Under the pieces are notes generated by a model, which was given only the letters and a program-made list of their open reading frames with translations, did no database searches and was not told the origin of the DNA. A stretch of 52,875 bases of DNA from assembly GCF_000213975.1 (NCBI RefSeq), contig NZ_GL892076.1, positions 1,713,196-1,766,070 on the forward strand, in the 5' to 3' direction. This document shows positions 5,092 to 14,022 of this stretch, one piece after another (the stretch's first letter is position 1; each line of letters starts with the position of its first letter). The DNA comes from Centipeda periodontii DSM 2778 (GTDB lineage: Bacteria > Bacillota > Negativicutes > Selenomonadales > Selenomonadaceae). The translations under genes and the position numbers were made by a program.

Positions 5092-7260
5092 CTAAAGTCT
5101 CTCTGCCAACCGTTCCGCAAGCAGTGTATAACGCCGCCGCGTGCGGTCGTTGCTTACCGCCGTGAACAGCGCCGTACGGTCACCAACGATAATGACCCCC
5201 TTCTTTGCACGCGTCACAGCCGTATAGAGGAGGTTGCGCTGGAGCATGATGTGATGCGCGCGAACGAGCGGGAGGATGATGATGTCGTACTCGCTGCCCT
5301 GACTTTTATGAACGCTCATTGCATAGGCGAGGGTGAGTGCCCCGAACTCGTCGCGCGTATAGGAAACCTCCATATCCTCTGCGAATGCGACAACGAGATG
5401 CTCTGTGTCGATCCAACGAATGCGTCCGATGTCACCGTTGAACACATTCTTCGTGTAGTCGTTTCTCGTCTGCATGACCTTGTCGCCGAGGCGAAAGCCG
5501 ACCGCCTCGGGCTTATCTGACGCAGGCGGGTTCAGCGCCGCCTGCAGACTTCGGTTCAGCATATCCACGCCGCATGCCTCACGCCGCATGGGTGAGAGCA
5601 CCTGCATATCCATGAGGTCTGTCCCTGCTCGGAGGAGTCGTGTGCATATGGTGACGATCTGCGCAGCGGCATCCTCGCTCGATACTGCCGTTGCAAAGGA
5701 AAAATCCGCCTCTGTAAACGAGGGTACACGCCCGGCATTGATGGCGTGCGCGTTGAGTACGATGGTGCCCGTATTATTCTGGCGAAAGATTTCGGTCAGG
5801 CGGACACTCGGGATGACGCCGGAGCGCAGGATGTCCTTGAGCACGGAGCCCGGACCGACCGCCGGAAGCTGATCCACGTCGCCGACGAGAATGACGTGCG
5901 CACCCGGCAATACTGCGGTAAGAAGGTGCTGCATCAGCACAATATCCATCATAGATACTTCGTCAACAATGATGACATCTGCCTCAAGCTGCGTTTCGGC
6001 ATCACGCGCAAAGCGCATCTCGCCGTCCTCCCTGCCCTGTGCCTCGAGCATGCGGTGCACGGTTGCAGCAGGATAGCCCGTTGCCTCTGCAAGCCGTTTT
6101 GCTGCGCGTCCCGTCGGTGCCGCAAGCATGATCTCAAGGCCCTGTGCGCCGAGAATATCGATGATGCTGCGCACGACGGTTGTCTTGCCTGTTCCTGGTC
6201 CCCCTGTCAAAACGAGGACACCGTGTTCCAGAGAAGCGATGACCGCCTCGCGTTGAGCGGCAGCAAGGTTGACATTATGCTCCGCCTCCCACGCAGAGAC
6301 AAGCATACCTGCCTCATCGACATGGATATGCTCCGCCTTTCGCTGTAGCATACGCAGGAGGCGTGCCGTCTCCTCCTCCGCCTTGTAAAGCTGGGGGGAA
6401 TAGATGAGACGCTCTCCCATCTCATCGACCGCATAAAGGCGGCTCATCTTAACCTCGCGCCCGATCACCTCCATGACCTCGCTCCGCATGACGCCAAGTC
6501 GCTGCGCCGCACGATCTGCGAGCATACCTTCCGGGATGCAGCAATGACCGCCCGAAGAGATCTGTGTGAGCTCATAGGAAAGCCCCGCTGCGATGCGCGC
6601 AGTGGAGTTCTTCTCCCAACCTGCGGCAATGGCAATGGTGTCCGCTGTGATGAAGCCGATGCCGTCGATCTCCTGCGCAAGACGGTAGGGGGATTTCTCC
6701 ATCACCTCGACCGCAAGTGAGCCATATGCCTTAAAGATGCGTGCCGCATAGGTGCCGCTTACCCCGTGCTCCTCAAGCCAGAGCATGATGTCCCGCAGCT
6801 CGGACTGACGCATATAGGAGGCGACGATCTTCTCCACTGTTTTTGGGCCGATGCCCGAAATTTCCTTGAGGCGGCTCGGTGCGCGCTCAATGATTGCGAG
6901 TGACTCTGCCCCGAATCGTTCCACAATGCGCCGCGCCATCGCGGGACCGATGCCGTTGATCGTGCCGGAGGCAAGAAAGCGCTCAATGCCGCCCGCACTC
7001 GTGGGGGCACTGACGTGCATGCGCGCCGCCTGAAACTGGCGCCCAAAACGCGGATGCGTGACCCAGCTGCCCACAAGATGCACTTCCTGCCCGACGAGAG
7101 GGGCCACTCCCTTTACCGTCGCCGTACATTTCCCCTGCCCGTCCATGCGCATGCGAAAGACGGAGAACGCTCCGTCGCCGGCGGCGAAGATGATATGATC
7201 GACAACGCCCGCAAGCTCTTCCTCTGCAGCACGAAAGCCGAGGTTCTGTTGGAGCTCCAT
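5092..7260 (-). CDS. recD2: RecD2-type ATP-dependent DNA helicase
   Basis: This 722-residue RecD2/YrrC-family protein is a superfamily 1B 5'-3' helicase acting in recombination and repair outside a RecBC complex. The N-terminal region carries helix-hairpin-helix style repeats (GIGPAMARRIVERFG, GIGPKTVEKIV, GIGFITADTIA, residues about 100-210). The helicase core has Walker A GGPGTGKTT (353-361), Walker B region VDEVSMMD, a QLPAVGPGSVL block and the C-terminal motif AYAMSVHKSQGSEYD. Length fits the family. ATG is preceded by GGAGG with 6 nt spacing, and TGATATG joins it to the stop of the upstream ABC-F gene, so the two are translated from one message. Confidence 0.95.
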   Translation of the reverse strand: MELQQNLGFRAAEEELAGVVDHIIFAAGDGAFSVFRMRMDGQGKCTATVKGVAPLVGQEVHLVGSWVTHPRFGRQFQAARMHVSAPTSAGGIERFLASGTINGIGPAMARRIVERFGAESLAIIERAPSRLKEISGIGPKTVEKIVASYMRQSELRDIMLWLEEHGVSGTYAARIFKAYGSLAVEVMEKSPYRLAQEIDGIGFITADTIAIAAGWEKNSTARIAAGLSYELTQISSGGHCCIPEGMLADRAAQRLGVMRSEVMEVIGREVKMSRLYAVDEMGERLIYSPQLYKAEEETARLLRMLQRKAEHIHVDEAGMLVSAWEAEHNVNLAAAQREAVIASLEHGVLVLTGGPGTGKTTVVRSIIDILGAQGLEIMLAAPTGRAAKRLAEATGYPAATVHRMLEAQGREDGEMRFARDAETQLEADVIIVDEVSMMDIVLMQHLLTAVLPGAHVILVGDVDQLPAVGPGSVLKDILRSGVIPSVRLTEIFRQNNTGTIVLNAHAINAGRVPSFTEADFSFATAVSSEDAAAQIVTICTRLLRAGTDLMDMQVLSPMRREACGVDMLNRSLQAALNPPASDKPEAVGFRLGDKVMQTRNDYTKNVFNGDIGRIRWIDTEHLVVAFAEDMEVSYTRDEFGALTLAYAMSVHKSQGSEYDIIILPLVRAHHIMLQRNLLYTAVTRAKKGVIIVGDRTALFTAVSNDRTRRRYTLLAERLAERL

Positions 7261-7261
7261 A

Positions 7262-9184
7262 TCACGCCTCCGTCAGCTGTTCCCATTTTTCATAGCGCTG
7301 CATGATCTCGATCTCCTTTGCCGCATATGCCTCGGCAATGGCATGACTGCGCTCCGGATCCGCCTGCGTCTCCGGTCGGTTCATCTCGTACTCAAGTCCC
7401 TTGAGCTCCGCCTCTGCCATCGCGATCTCCGCCTCCGTGCGCTCGATCATCTCCTGCCGACGTGCGGCAGGGATGGCACTGTGTACTGCCGTCTTCGGTG
7501 TCGCAGATTTTTCTGCACGCTCTTTTTCCGCCTGCGCGGACGGTGGATTCTGCTGCTGCTTCTCTGCGGGGCGCGCTTCCTCTGCGAGTTCGGCTTCCGC
7601 CGCTTTCTTCATAAGATAGTAGCCGTAGTTGCCGAGATACTCCGTGATCCTGCCGTCTTTCAACTCAAGTGTGCAGTTCGCCGTCTTATCAAGAAAATAA
7701 CGATCATGAGAAACAGCGATAAAGGTGCCCGGAAACGCCATCAGCGCCTCCTCCACTGCTTCGCGTGCAGGGATGTCAAGGTGGTTCGTCGGCTCGTCCA
7801 GCACGAGGAAGTTCGCGCCCGTCAGCATGAGTTTCAAAAATGCGACGCGTGCCTGTTCCCCGCCCGAAAGTGCACCGATCAGGCGTAGGACATCGTCGCC
7901 GTGAAAGAGAAACGCTCCGAGATATCCGCGCGCTGTTTCCTCATCCAGTCCGTAGGTATAGCAGATCTCATTGAGTACGGTCTTGCTCGGATCCAGTCCC
8001 TCATGCTGTTGGGAGAAGTAACCGATCTTGACGCGACTGCCAATCTTAAGCCGCCCCGTCGCCTCAAGCTCCCCAACGAGGATTTGCAGGAGGGTTGTCT
8101 TGCCGACACCGTTCTCACCGATAAGTGCCACACCGTCACCTTTACGGATGAGCAGGGAGATGTGATCGAGGATGCGCTGCCCACCCGGATAGGCAAAGCT
8201 GATGTCCTCGAGCTCCGCCACACGCTGTGCGCACTCCGTCGGTTTCACAAACGCGAAATACTTGAAGCGCGCCGCCTCGGGCGGCAGCACGATCCGCTCG
8301 AGACGATTCAGCTGGCTCTGCCGCCCGCGTGCCTGCTTCGCCTTGATGCCCGCCTTGTAGCGCGCAATGTACTCCTCAGTTTTCTTGATATGTGATTGCT
8401 GCTTCTCATAGGCGCTCAGGAGAGCCGCGCGGCGGTCGTTCTTCACACGCATATAATGCGTGTAGTTGCCCGTGTACGCCGTGACCTCTGCGTGATCGAG
8501 CTCCAGAATGCGCGTCGCAACGCGGTCGAGGAAGTAGCGGTCATGCGAGATCAGGAGAACGCCGCCGCGATAGGACTGTAGAAACTTTTCGAGCCACTCG
8601 ATCATCCCAATGTCCAGATGATTCGTCGGCTCGTCGAGAAAAAGAAAGTCCGGCTCGCGCAGGAGGGCCTTTGCGAGGCAGATGCGTGTGGTCTGCCCGC
8701 CCGAAAAATGACGGACATCCTTCATGAGCTCCGCCTCGGAGAAGCCGAGCCCGAATGCGACGCGGCGAATGCGGCTCTCAAAGTCGTAGCCATCCATCGC
8801 CTCAAAGCGTGTGACGAGATTCCCGTATGCGGCAAGTTCCTCCGCACCAGCCTCCCCCGCAGCAATCGCATGCTCCATCTGCTCCTTTTCATCGCGCAGT
8901 GCGATGAGATCGGAGAATGCACTGCGCAGTTCCTCATAGAGCGTATCATGGGTAAACGTCGCCTGCTGCTCGACATAGCCGACGGTATCGGCACGATCCA
9001 TCACCACCTGACCACCGTCGTTTTCTTCGCGTCCGAGCAGGATGCGCATCAGCGTCGTCTTGCCCGTGCCGTTCGCACCGACAAGCCCCACCTTGTCCCC
9101 GCGCATAACCTCGAAGTTCACGTTGGAAAACAGTGTACGTATGCCGTACGCCTTTTCGAGTCCGATCACCTTCAAACTTCCCAT
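7262..9184 (-). CDS. ABC-F family ATPase (Uup/YdiF type)
   Basis: This 640-residue soluble protein has two ABC domains in tandem and no membrane segment. The first has Walker A GANGTGKTT and signature FSGGQTTR. The second has GENGVGKTT and LSGGEQARV. Each is followed by a Walker B LDEPTNHLD. Between them is the ABC-F inter-domain linker (KTEEYIARYKAGIKAKQARGRQSQLNRLERI). A charged C-terminal coiled coil (RRQEMIERTEAEIAMAEAELKGLE) follows. ABC-F proteins act on ribosomes, and the Uup-like branch also affects recombination. I chose ATG 9184 (MGSLKVIGLEK) because GGAG lies 9 nt before it. It follows the stop of the LCP gene by 1 nt and precedes recD2. Confidence 0.93.
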   Translation of the reverse strand: MGSLKVIGLEKAYGIRTLFSNVNFEVMRGDKVGLVGANGTGKTTLMRILLGREENDGGQVVMDRADTVGYVEQQATFTHDTLYEELRSAFSDLIALRDEKEQMEHAIAAGEAGAEELAAYGNLVTRFEAMDGYDFESRIRRVAFGLGFSEAELMKDVRHFSGGQTTRICLAKALLREPDFLFLDEPTNHLDIGMIEWLEKFLQSYRGGVLLISHDRYFLDRVATRILELDHAEVTAYTGNYTHYMRVKNDRRAALLSAYEKQQSHIKKTEEYIARYKAGIKAKQARGRQSQLNRLERIVLPPEAARFKYFAFVKPTECAQRVAELEDISFAYPGGQRILDHISLLIRKGDGVALIGENGVGKTTLLQILVGELEATGRLKIGSRVKIGYFSQQHEGLDPSKTVLNEICYTYGLDEETARGYLGAFLFHGDDVLRLIGALSGGEQARVAFLKLMLTGANFLVLDEPTNHLDIPAREAVEEALMAFPGTFIAVSHDRYFLDKTANCTLELKDGRITEYLGNYGYYLMKKAAEAELAEEARPAEKQQQNPPSAQAEKERAEKSATPKTAVHSAIPAARRQEMIERTEAEIAMAEAELKGLEYEMNRPETQADPERSHAIAEAYAAKEIEIMQRYEKWEQLTEA

Positions 9185-9185
9185 A

Positions 9186-10673
9186 TTACTCTTCTCCACC
9201 CCCATGCACGGCATCCGGGCGGTAGTCGCGCCCGACGATCACGATCGCCTGCCGCTCGCCCGCCCCATCAACGGGCATGATCACACAGGGGAACGGCATG
9301 CCATAGAACAGATTCACATGCGACTCTGCCGTCATCACGGCGGTCTTGGGGCGATCTGAGACACTGCCAGTCTCCACGCTCGAGATGCGAAATCCCTTCG
9401 CACGCAGGGTATCGGCAATCTTCGCCCCCGCTCCGTCGATCCCGCTCGCATTGATAATCATAACAGTGATGTCATCCGCACGATCCTCTGTGCGCTCCTG
9501 CACCTTCGTCTGTTCGCTGTTCTTTTCCTCCAACGGCTGCTGCTTCTCTTGCTTTTCCCCTGCCTGCTTCTTCTCCGCTGCGCTGCGCTCTGCACGCTGC
9601 GCATTGATGGCACGGTCTCCCTCGGCGAGCAGTTCCTCGGATGAGGGCAGGAGCTCCCGCTCATCTGTTTTCGTCATCACGCGCAGGCGCTCCGGCATAT
9701 TCGCGTGATAGGCAGTCGCATCGCGCTCCGCCGCCTCCTGCATGCGCTCCGGGAGCTGCTTACCAACGCCTGCAAAGAGCGCCCTTCGTGTTTCGATGAG
9801 ATCGGGGATCCAATAGCTGATGTCTCCGAGATACGCGGGTACTCCCGCAACCATCTGCATGGACACGCCGCCCCGTTCGATATCCTTGAGCCGATTTGCG
9901 AGCGTCAGCAGTTGCCGTGTCGTCAGGTCTGTTTCGACCGCATTCTTGACCTCATCGATGACCGCCGCTATACGCGGGAGGACCTGCGGAGAAAGGATCT
10001 GCGTGAGAAGTGCCCGCATGAAATGCTGCTGACGCGCAATGCGTCCGATGTCTCCTTCGCCGTCGCGATAGCGCACGTACTGGATCGCCTGTGCCCCGTT
10101 CATATGCTGCATGCCGGGCTGGAGATCAATGACGAGCCCGCCGTCATCGTCCCACGGATCCTCATAATGCATCCGCTTTTCCACGTCAATATCAACGCCG
10201 CCCACGGCATCGACGATCCGCTCAAACGCCGACGTGTCGATCAGGATGTAATGCGTGACGGGAACCCCTACGAGTTTCTCGACGGCAGCGAGCGTCATCT
10301 CGTGTCCGCCGAATGCATAGGCATGGTTGATCTTGTCGTAGCCGTAGCTGCCGACCTCGATACGCGTATCACGCGGGATGGAGAGCAGTGTCGCCCGTCC
10401 ATCCTCCTCATCAACGGCAGCGAGCATGAGCGTATCGCTGCGCCCGACATCACCCGCCCGACGGTCAACGCCCATGAGGAGGACATACCCCAGATCGTTC
10501 TCGGGCAGATCGGCAAATCCGTTCATGCTGCGCAGCGATCCGGACATGAAATAGCTGCCGAAATAGTAAATCGCGCAGACGAATAGAAAGGAAACTGCAA
10601 ACACAGCCCCCGCATATTTGATAAACATGCGATCCTGCCCATCCGGCGAATGCTTTGATGTTTTCTGTGACAC
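9186..10673 (-). CDS. LytR-CpsA-Psr (LCP) family protein with LytR_C domain
   Basis: This 495-residue envelope protein has a short cytoplasmic N-terminus and one transmembrane helix (about residues 17-40, KYAGAVFAVSFLFVCAIYYFG). The LCP catalytic domain shows GVDRRAGDVGRSDTLMLA, SIPRDTRIE, DKINHAYAFGG and AIQYVRYRDGEGDIGRI, the Arg/Asp residues that bind the pyrophosphate of polyprenyl-linked substrates. After a Gln/Lys/Glu-rich linker comes a LytR_C-type domain (DDITVMIINASGIDGAGAKIADTLRAKGFRI). LCP enzymes transfer polyprenyl-linked glycopolymers to peptidoglycan or related acceptors. The start is a GTG with GGGAGAGGG about 11 nt upstream. An alternative ATG at 10628 (MFIKYAG) has a weaker site. 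First gene of the LCP - ABC-F - recD2 operon. Confidence 0.92.
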   Translation of the reverse strand: MSQKTSKHSPDGQDRMFIKYAGAVFAVSFLFVCAIYYFGSYFMSGSLRSMNGFADLPENDLGYVLLMGVDRRAGDVGRSDTLMLAAVDEEDGRATLLSIPRDTRIEVGSYGYDKINHAYAFGGHEMTLAAVEKLVGVPVTHYILIDTSAFERIVDAVGGVDIDVEKRMHYEDPWDDDGGLVIDLQPGMQHMNGAQAIQYVRYRDGEGDIGRIARQQHFMRALLTQILSPQVLPRIAAVIDEVKNAVETDLTTRQLLTLANRLKDIERGGVSMQMVAGVPAYLGDISYWIPDLIETRRALFAGVGKQLPERMQEAAERDATAYHANMPERLRVMTKTDERELLPSSEELLAEGDRAINAQRAERSAAEKKQAGEKQEKQQPLEEKNSEQTKVQERTEDRADDITVMIINASGIDGAGAKIADTLRAKGFRISSVETGSVSDRPKTAVMTAESHVNLFYGMPFPCVIMPVDGAGERQAIVIVGRDYRPDAVHGGGEE

Positions 10674-10707
10674 TCCGTGTAACGCCCTCTCCCGATGATT
10701 TCTTTAC

Positions 10708-10736
10708 AGTATAACAGAAACAAAAGTTCCACGCAA
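10708..10736 (-). promoter_or_regulatory. Promoter of the LCP operon
   Basis: Minus strand -10 TATACT (10708-10713), 17-nt spacer, weak -35 TTGCGT (10731-10736). Correctly placed ahead of the GTG at 10673, back to back with the HD-GYP promoter. Confidence 0.55.
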
Positions 10737-10776
10737 ATACAAAGCCCGCAAACTTCTCCATAAAGACGTATTACTC

Positions 10777-10805
10777 TTTACAAAACAAGGTATTTCATGT
10801 AAACT
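10777..10805 (+). promoter_or_regulatory. Putative promoter of the HD-GYP gene
   Basis: -35 TTTACA (10777-10782), 17-nt spacer, -10 TAAACT (10800-10805). The match is moderate. An alternative -10 (TATTATATA, about 10815-10825) lacks a good -35. Confidence 0.4.
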
Positions 10806-10900
10806 GAAAACGGATATTATATAGGCAGACGATCGCAATCAGGGAAGCTGTTCTTGCGGACAGTATGCGGCGTATACCTAAGAGAGCAAGGGGGGAAACG

Positions 10901-12112
10901 ATGCTACGACTTCCTGTCTCGAAGTTAAAGGATGGCATGGTACTTGGGCAGAGTCTGTTCAATACCGCAGGGGGAAGCTATCTCGTCAAGGGACAGCCGG
11001 TTACGATTGACTATATCCGCCGCATGCAGCAGCTTGGCATCCAATCGGTTACCGTGACCTCTATGGATCCGAAGCACAAGCTCGCGCCGCCGCCGGATGT
11101 GATCGAGGAGAAGACGCGCGTCAATGCGATCAGTGCCGTCTACAACACATTTCAGTCCATCGAGGAAAACGGAACTCTCGATATACCGGCGCTGCAAAAG
11201 GTGACCGACTCGATCGTTTTCGGTCTCTTTGACAACCATGAAAACCTTGTCCAGCTCACGGACATTCGCACGCATGACGCCTACACCTTTGCACACAGCG
11301 TCAACGTCGCTGTACTCTCGGCAATGATGGGCATGCTCTGTCACTTACCGAAAGAAGATCTGTCTCTGATTACACTCGGCGGTCTCCTGCACGATCTCGG
11401 GAAAATCGAGGTGAACACAGAGATTCTCAACAAGAACCGCAGTCTGAGCAACAGCGAGTTCGACATCATGAAGAAGCATCCTGCCGACGGTGCGCGGCGC
11501 ATCCTCAAGATGAAGGGGCTTCCAAAGTCGAGCATATTAGCGGCGATTGCAGGTCAGCACCACGAACACATCGACGGCACAGGTTACCCGCGCGGGCTCA
11601 AGGGCGATGAGATACACCGCTTCGCGAAGATCGCGGCAATTGCGGATGTCTACGATGCGCTGACGAGCGAGCGTCCCTACAAGAAGGCATATATGCCAAA
11701 CATCGCTTACAACATCATGCACAACATCAGCAAGGGGCAGTTCGATCCGAAGCTTTTGGAGCTCTTCTTCAACAATGTTGCGCTCTATCCGGAGGGAGCC
11801 GTGCTCAAAACCACCTTCGGCTTTGCCGTCGTGAAGGAAAGCAAATTTGGGCGCACGACAACCCCCATCATCATCCTCTTTGCCGATGGCAACGGCAAAC
11901 TGCTGAGTGAACGAAGGCTCATCGACCTCTCCGAGGAGAAGGACGGTGCCGCCTCCATACAGGTCGTTCCGACGGGCAACGACCTCTATCATTTCATCCA
12001 TGAGCTTGGCGTCGATCCCACGTACTACCTCGAGGAAGAGCGTGCGAAGGATCGAGCGGCCGGAAAAACATCCTCGGGCGTACCCACTGCACCGCGTATG
12101 CACATGAGGTAA
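10901..12112 (+). CDS. HD-GYP domain phosphodiesterase
   Basis: This protein of about 403 residues probably hydrolyses cyclic di-GMP. The N-terminal part is a DUF3391-like region (MLRLPVSKLKDGMVLGQSLFN...YIRRMQQLGI). The catalytic HD-GYP domain shows THDAYTFAHSVNVAVLS, LLHDLGKIEVNTEILNK, HPADGARRIL, GQHHEHIDGTGYPRGLKGDEI and ADVYDALTSERPYKKA, so the HD pair, HHE and the GYP signature (as GTGYP) are all intact. I chose ATG 10901 because AGGGGGG precedes it by 6 nt. An upstream ATG at 10865 has no such site. It is a single plus-strand gene diverging from the LCP operon and ends in a strong terminator. Confidence 0.93.
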   Translation: MLRLPVSKLKDGMVLGQSLFNTAGGSYLVKGQPVTIDYIRRMQQLGIQSVTVTSMDPKHKLAPPPDVIEEKTRVNAISAVYNTFQSIEENGTLDIPALQKVTDSIVFGLFDNHENLVQLTDIRTHDAYTFAHSVNVAVLSAMMGMLCHLPKEDLSLITLGGLLHDLGKIEVNTEILNKNRSLSNSEFDIMKKHPADGARRILKMKGLPKSSILAAIAGQHHEHIDGTGYPRGLKGDEIHRFAKIAAIADVYDALTSERPYKKAYMPNIAYNIMHNISKGQFDPKLLELFFNNVALYPEGAVLKTTFGFAVVKESKFGRTTTPIIILFADGNGKLLSERRLIDLSEEKDGAASIQVVPTGNDLYHFIHELGVDPTYYLEEERAKDRAAGKTSSGVPTAPRMHMR

Positions 12113-12124
12113 AATAATCACTGC

Positions 12125-12156
12125 AAAAAAACCGGACGATATCGTCCGGCTTTTTT
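12125..12156 (+). terminator. Intrinsic terminator of the HD-GYP gene
   Basis: CCGGACGAT directly followed by ATCGTCCGG, flanked by A7 and T6. The symmetric flanks let it work in both directions, though the gene to the right converges on it with a MITE between. Confidence 0.85.
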
Positions 12157-12181
12157 GTGCGCATTATCTGCTTTTCTCTAG

Positions 12182-12341
12182 GGAATCACTGATAAAATAG
12201 ACCCTCAGATTGGCGCAGATTTTTTCGTCCGATTGAGGCAGCAAACCGAACGCATAGCCAAAGCTATGTGGAGGATTTGCTAACGAAAAGCGGACAAAAA
12301 AGATGCGCTAAGATGGCGTGGCTGAATTTATCAGTGCTTCC
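12182..12341. mobile_element. MITE, 160 bp, copy 2, at the ecfA2 3' end
   Basis: Reverse-complement copy of the element at 4090-4251. Ends are GGAATCACTGATAAA at the left and TTTATCAGTGCTTCC at the right. The flanks are CTAG (12178-12181) and CTAA (12342-12345), which fit a YTAR-type IS5 target but are not an exact duplication. The last codons of ecfA2 (GKH and TGA) are formed by the element's terminal repeat. Confidence 0.85.
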
Positions 12342-13182
12342 CTAAAATCTTTTGCGCCATATCCTCCACAGTCACAGAACCCTCGACAGGATAGCCCACG
12401 GCTTCGAGTTTTCGCCCGAGCCGGAGGAGATGCGGTGCGGCGAGAGCGGCACGCGCGAGGAGATCATCCTGCTGAAACAGGACGCGCGGCTCCCCCTCTC
12501 CGATCACACGCCCCCCTGCGAGAATGACCATGTGATCAGCAACACGCAAGATATCCTCCATGCTGTGCGACACGAGCACAATGGTGACACCCCGCTCGCG
12601 ATGGAGCATCGTGAGCATGGCAAGCAGTGCCTCGCGCCCGCGCGGGTCGAGTCCTGCCGCCGGCTCATCGAGCACAAGATAGCGCGGGGCAAGTGCGAGA
12701 ACGCCTGCGATCGCAACGCGTCTGCGTTCCCCGCCCGACAGCGCGAACGGCGAGCGGTCACGGTAGCCGTCGGGCAGATGCACAAGCTCCATCGCCTCCT
12801 TGACACGGGCTGCAACGTTCTCGTCCGTCAGTCCCTGATTGCGCGGGCCAAATGCGATGTCCTCATAGACCGTCTCCTCGAACAGCTGATGCTCCGGATA
12901 CTGAAAGACCATGCCGACGCGAAAGCGTGCCGTACGTGCCTCTTCCTTTTCTCTTTTGCTCTTCCCGTGAAGACGCACGCCGTCCACCGATACCCGTCCC
13001 GCCGTCGGCACGAGAAGTCCGCCGATCAACTGCATAAGCGTGGATTTGCCCGCGCCCGTTTCGCCTGCGATCGCCGTAAAAGAGCCCTCTGCAATCGTCA
13101 GCGAAACATCGTGCAGCGCCGTATACGAAAGCGGCGTATCCTCCATATAGGTGTAGGAAAGCGATTCTATCTCGATAGACAA
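12331..13182 (-). CDS. ecfA2: Energy-coupling factor transporter ATPase EcfA2, 3' end rewritten by a MITE
   Basis: This 283-residue ABC ATPase belongs to ECF vitamin/micronutrient importers. It shows Walker A GETGAGKST, Q-loop VFQYPEHQLFEETVYEDIAFGP, signature LSGGERRRV, Walker B YLVLDEPAAGLD and the switch His in VSHSMED. The Q-loop ending EHQLF and the SYTYMEDTPLSYTALHDV opening are EcfA2-like. It overlaps the ecfA1 3' end by 16 nt. Its final residues GKH and stop lie inside the MITE terminal repeat, so the native C-terminus has been replaced. All nucleotide-binding motifs precede the junction, so activity is probably kept. The usual ecfT gene does not follow. Confidence 0.92.
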   Translation of the reverse strand: MSIEIESLSYTYMEDTPLSYTALHDVSLTIAEGSFTAIAGETGAGKSTLMQLIGGLLVPTAGRVSVDGVRLHGKSKREKEEARTARFRVGMVFQYPEHQLFEETVYEDIAFGPRNQGLTDENVAARVKEAMELVHLPDGYRDRSPFALSGGERRRVAIAGVLALAPRYLVLDEPAAGLDPRGREALLAMLTMLHRERGVTIVLVSHSMEDILRVADHMVILAGGRVIGEGEPRVLFQQDDLLARAALAAPHLLRLGRKLEAVGYPVEGSVTVEDMAQKILGKH

Positions 13183-14018
13183 TGCAGCAGCTCCTCATCC
13201 GTTAATATATCCTGCGGGAGATCACGACCACCCCGCCTGAGGCGTTCCGCAAGGTCGGCAGCAAGCGGTACATCGAGCCCGAGCGCACGCACACGCTCGG
13301 GCTGCGCAAAGATTTCGCGCGGCGTCCCATCCATGACGATGCGCCCCGCATCCATGAGGACAATACGGTCTGCCGCAATCGCCTCTTCCATGAAGTGCGT
13401 AATATAGACAATGGTCATGCCCTGCTCGTCATGGAGTTTTTCGACTGCGCTCAGAACCTCTGCCCTGCCGCGCGGGTCGAGCATTGCTGTCGGCTCATCG
13501 AGGACGAGGCAATGCGTCTGCATGGCAATCGCCCCCGCGATGGCAATGCGCTGCTTCTGTCCGCCCGAGAGCAGATGCGGTGCTGCCTGCGCATACGATT
13601 CCATCCCCACGAGCGCAAGTGCATTCTGCACACGCGCGCGGATCTCCTCTGGCGGAACGCCGAGGTTTTCGGGACCGAACGCCACATCATCCGCCACAAC
13701 AGCCGCAATAAGCTGATTGTCCGGATTCTGGAACACCATGCTGACCTCTTGGCGGATGTCCCACCGTCGCTCTTCATCCTTCGTATCCCAACCGCGCACA
13801 AGGCACGTTCCCTCTGTCGGAAGGAGAAGCGCATTCAGATGACGTGCGAGTGTTGATTTCCCAGAGCCGTTCGCTCCGAGTACCGCAACGAATTCCCCCG
13901 CAGTGATGGAAAGCGTGATGCCGCGCAGCGCCTCATGTCCCTCAGCTTCCCCACTCTGATAGATATGGGTGACATTCTCAAGTTCAAAAAACAGATCGGT
14001 ATGTGTCATTTCGATCAT
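13167..14018 (-). CDS. ecfA1: Energy-coupling factor transporter ATPase EcfA1
   Basis: This 283-residue partner ATPase of EcfA2 shows Walker A GANGSGKST, Q-loop VFQNPDNQLIAAVVADDVAFGPENLG, signature LSGGQKQRI, Walker B HCLVLDEPTAMLD and H-switch ITHFMEE. NPDNQ and DVAFGPENL are typical of EcfA1. ATG 14018 directly follows the histidine kinase stop (TAGTGAGATG). The longer GTG frame from 14036 would overlap the kinase. The ribosome binding site is weak, so translational coupling to the kinase is likely. In ECF complexes A1 and A2 form a heterodimer beneath EcfT and a substrate-binding S component. Neither is encoded nearby. Confidence 0.92.
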   Translation of the reverse strand: MIEMTHTDLFFELENVTHIYQSGEAEGHEALRGITLSITAGEFVAVLGANGSGKSTLARHLNALLLPTEGTCLVRGWDTKDEERRWDIRQEVSMVFQNPDNQLIAAVVADDVAFGPENLGVPPEEIRARVQNALALVGMESYAQAAPHLLSGGQKQRIAIAGAIAMQTHCLVLDEPTAMLDPRGRAEVLSAVEKLHDEQGMTIVYITHFMEEAIAADRIVLMDAGRIVMDGTPREIFAQPERVRALGLDVPLAADLAERLRRGGRDLPQDILTDEELLHCLSR

Positions 14019-14022
14019 CTCA

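Noticed and set aside
5474-5872. Open frame on the plus strand within recD2
   Set aside because: Antisense shadow of a well-supported recD2 reading frame. It has no family match, and GC-rich coding DNA commonly leaves such frames open.
9186-10673. LCP gene as a regulator named LytR
   Set aside because: The family was once thought to be regulatory, but the protein has a membrane anchor and LCP catalytic residues and no DNA-binding domain.
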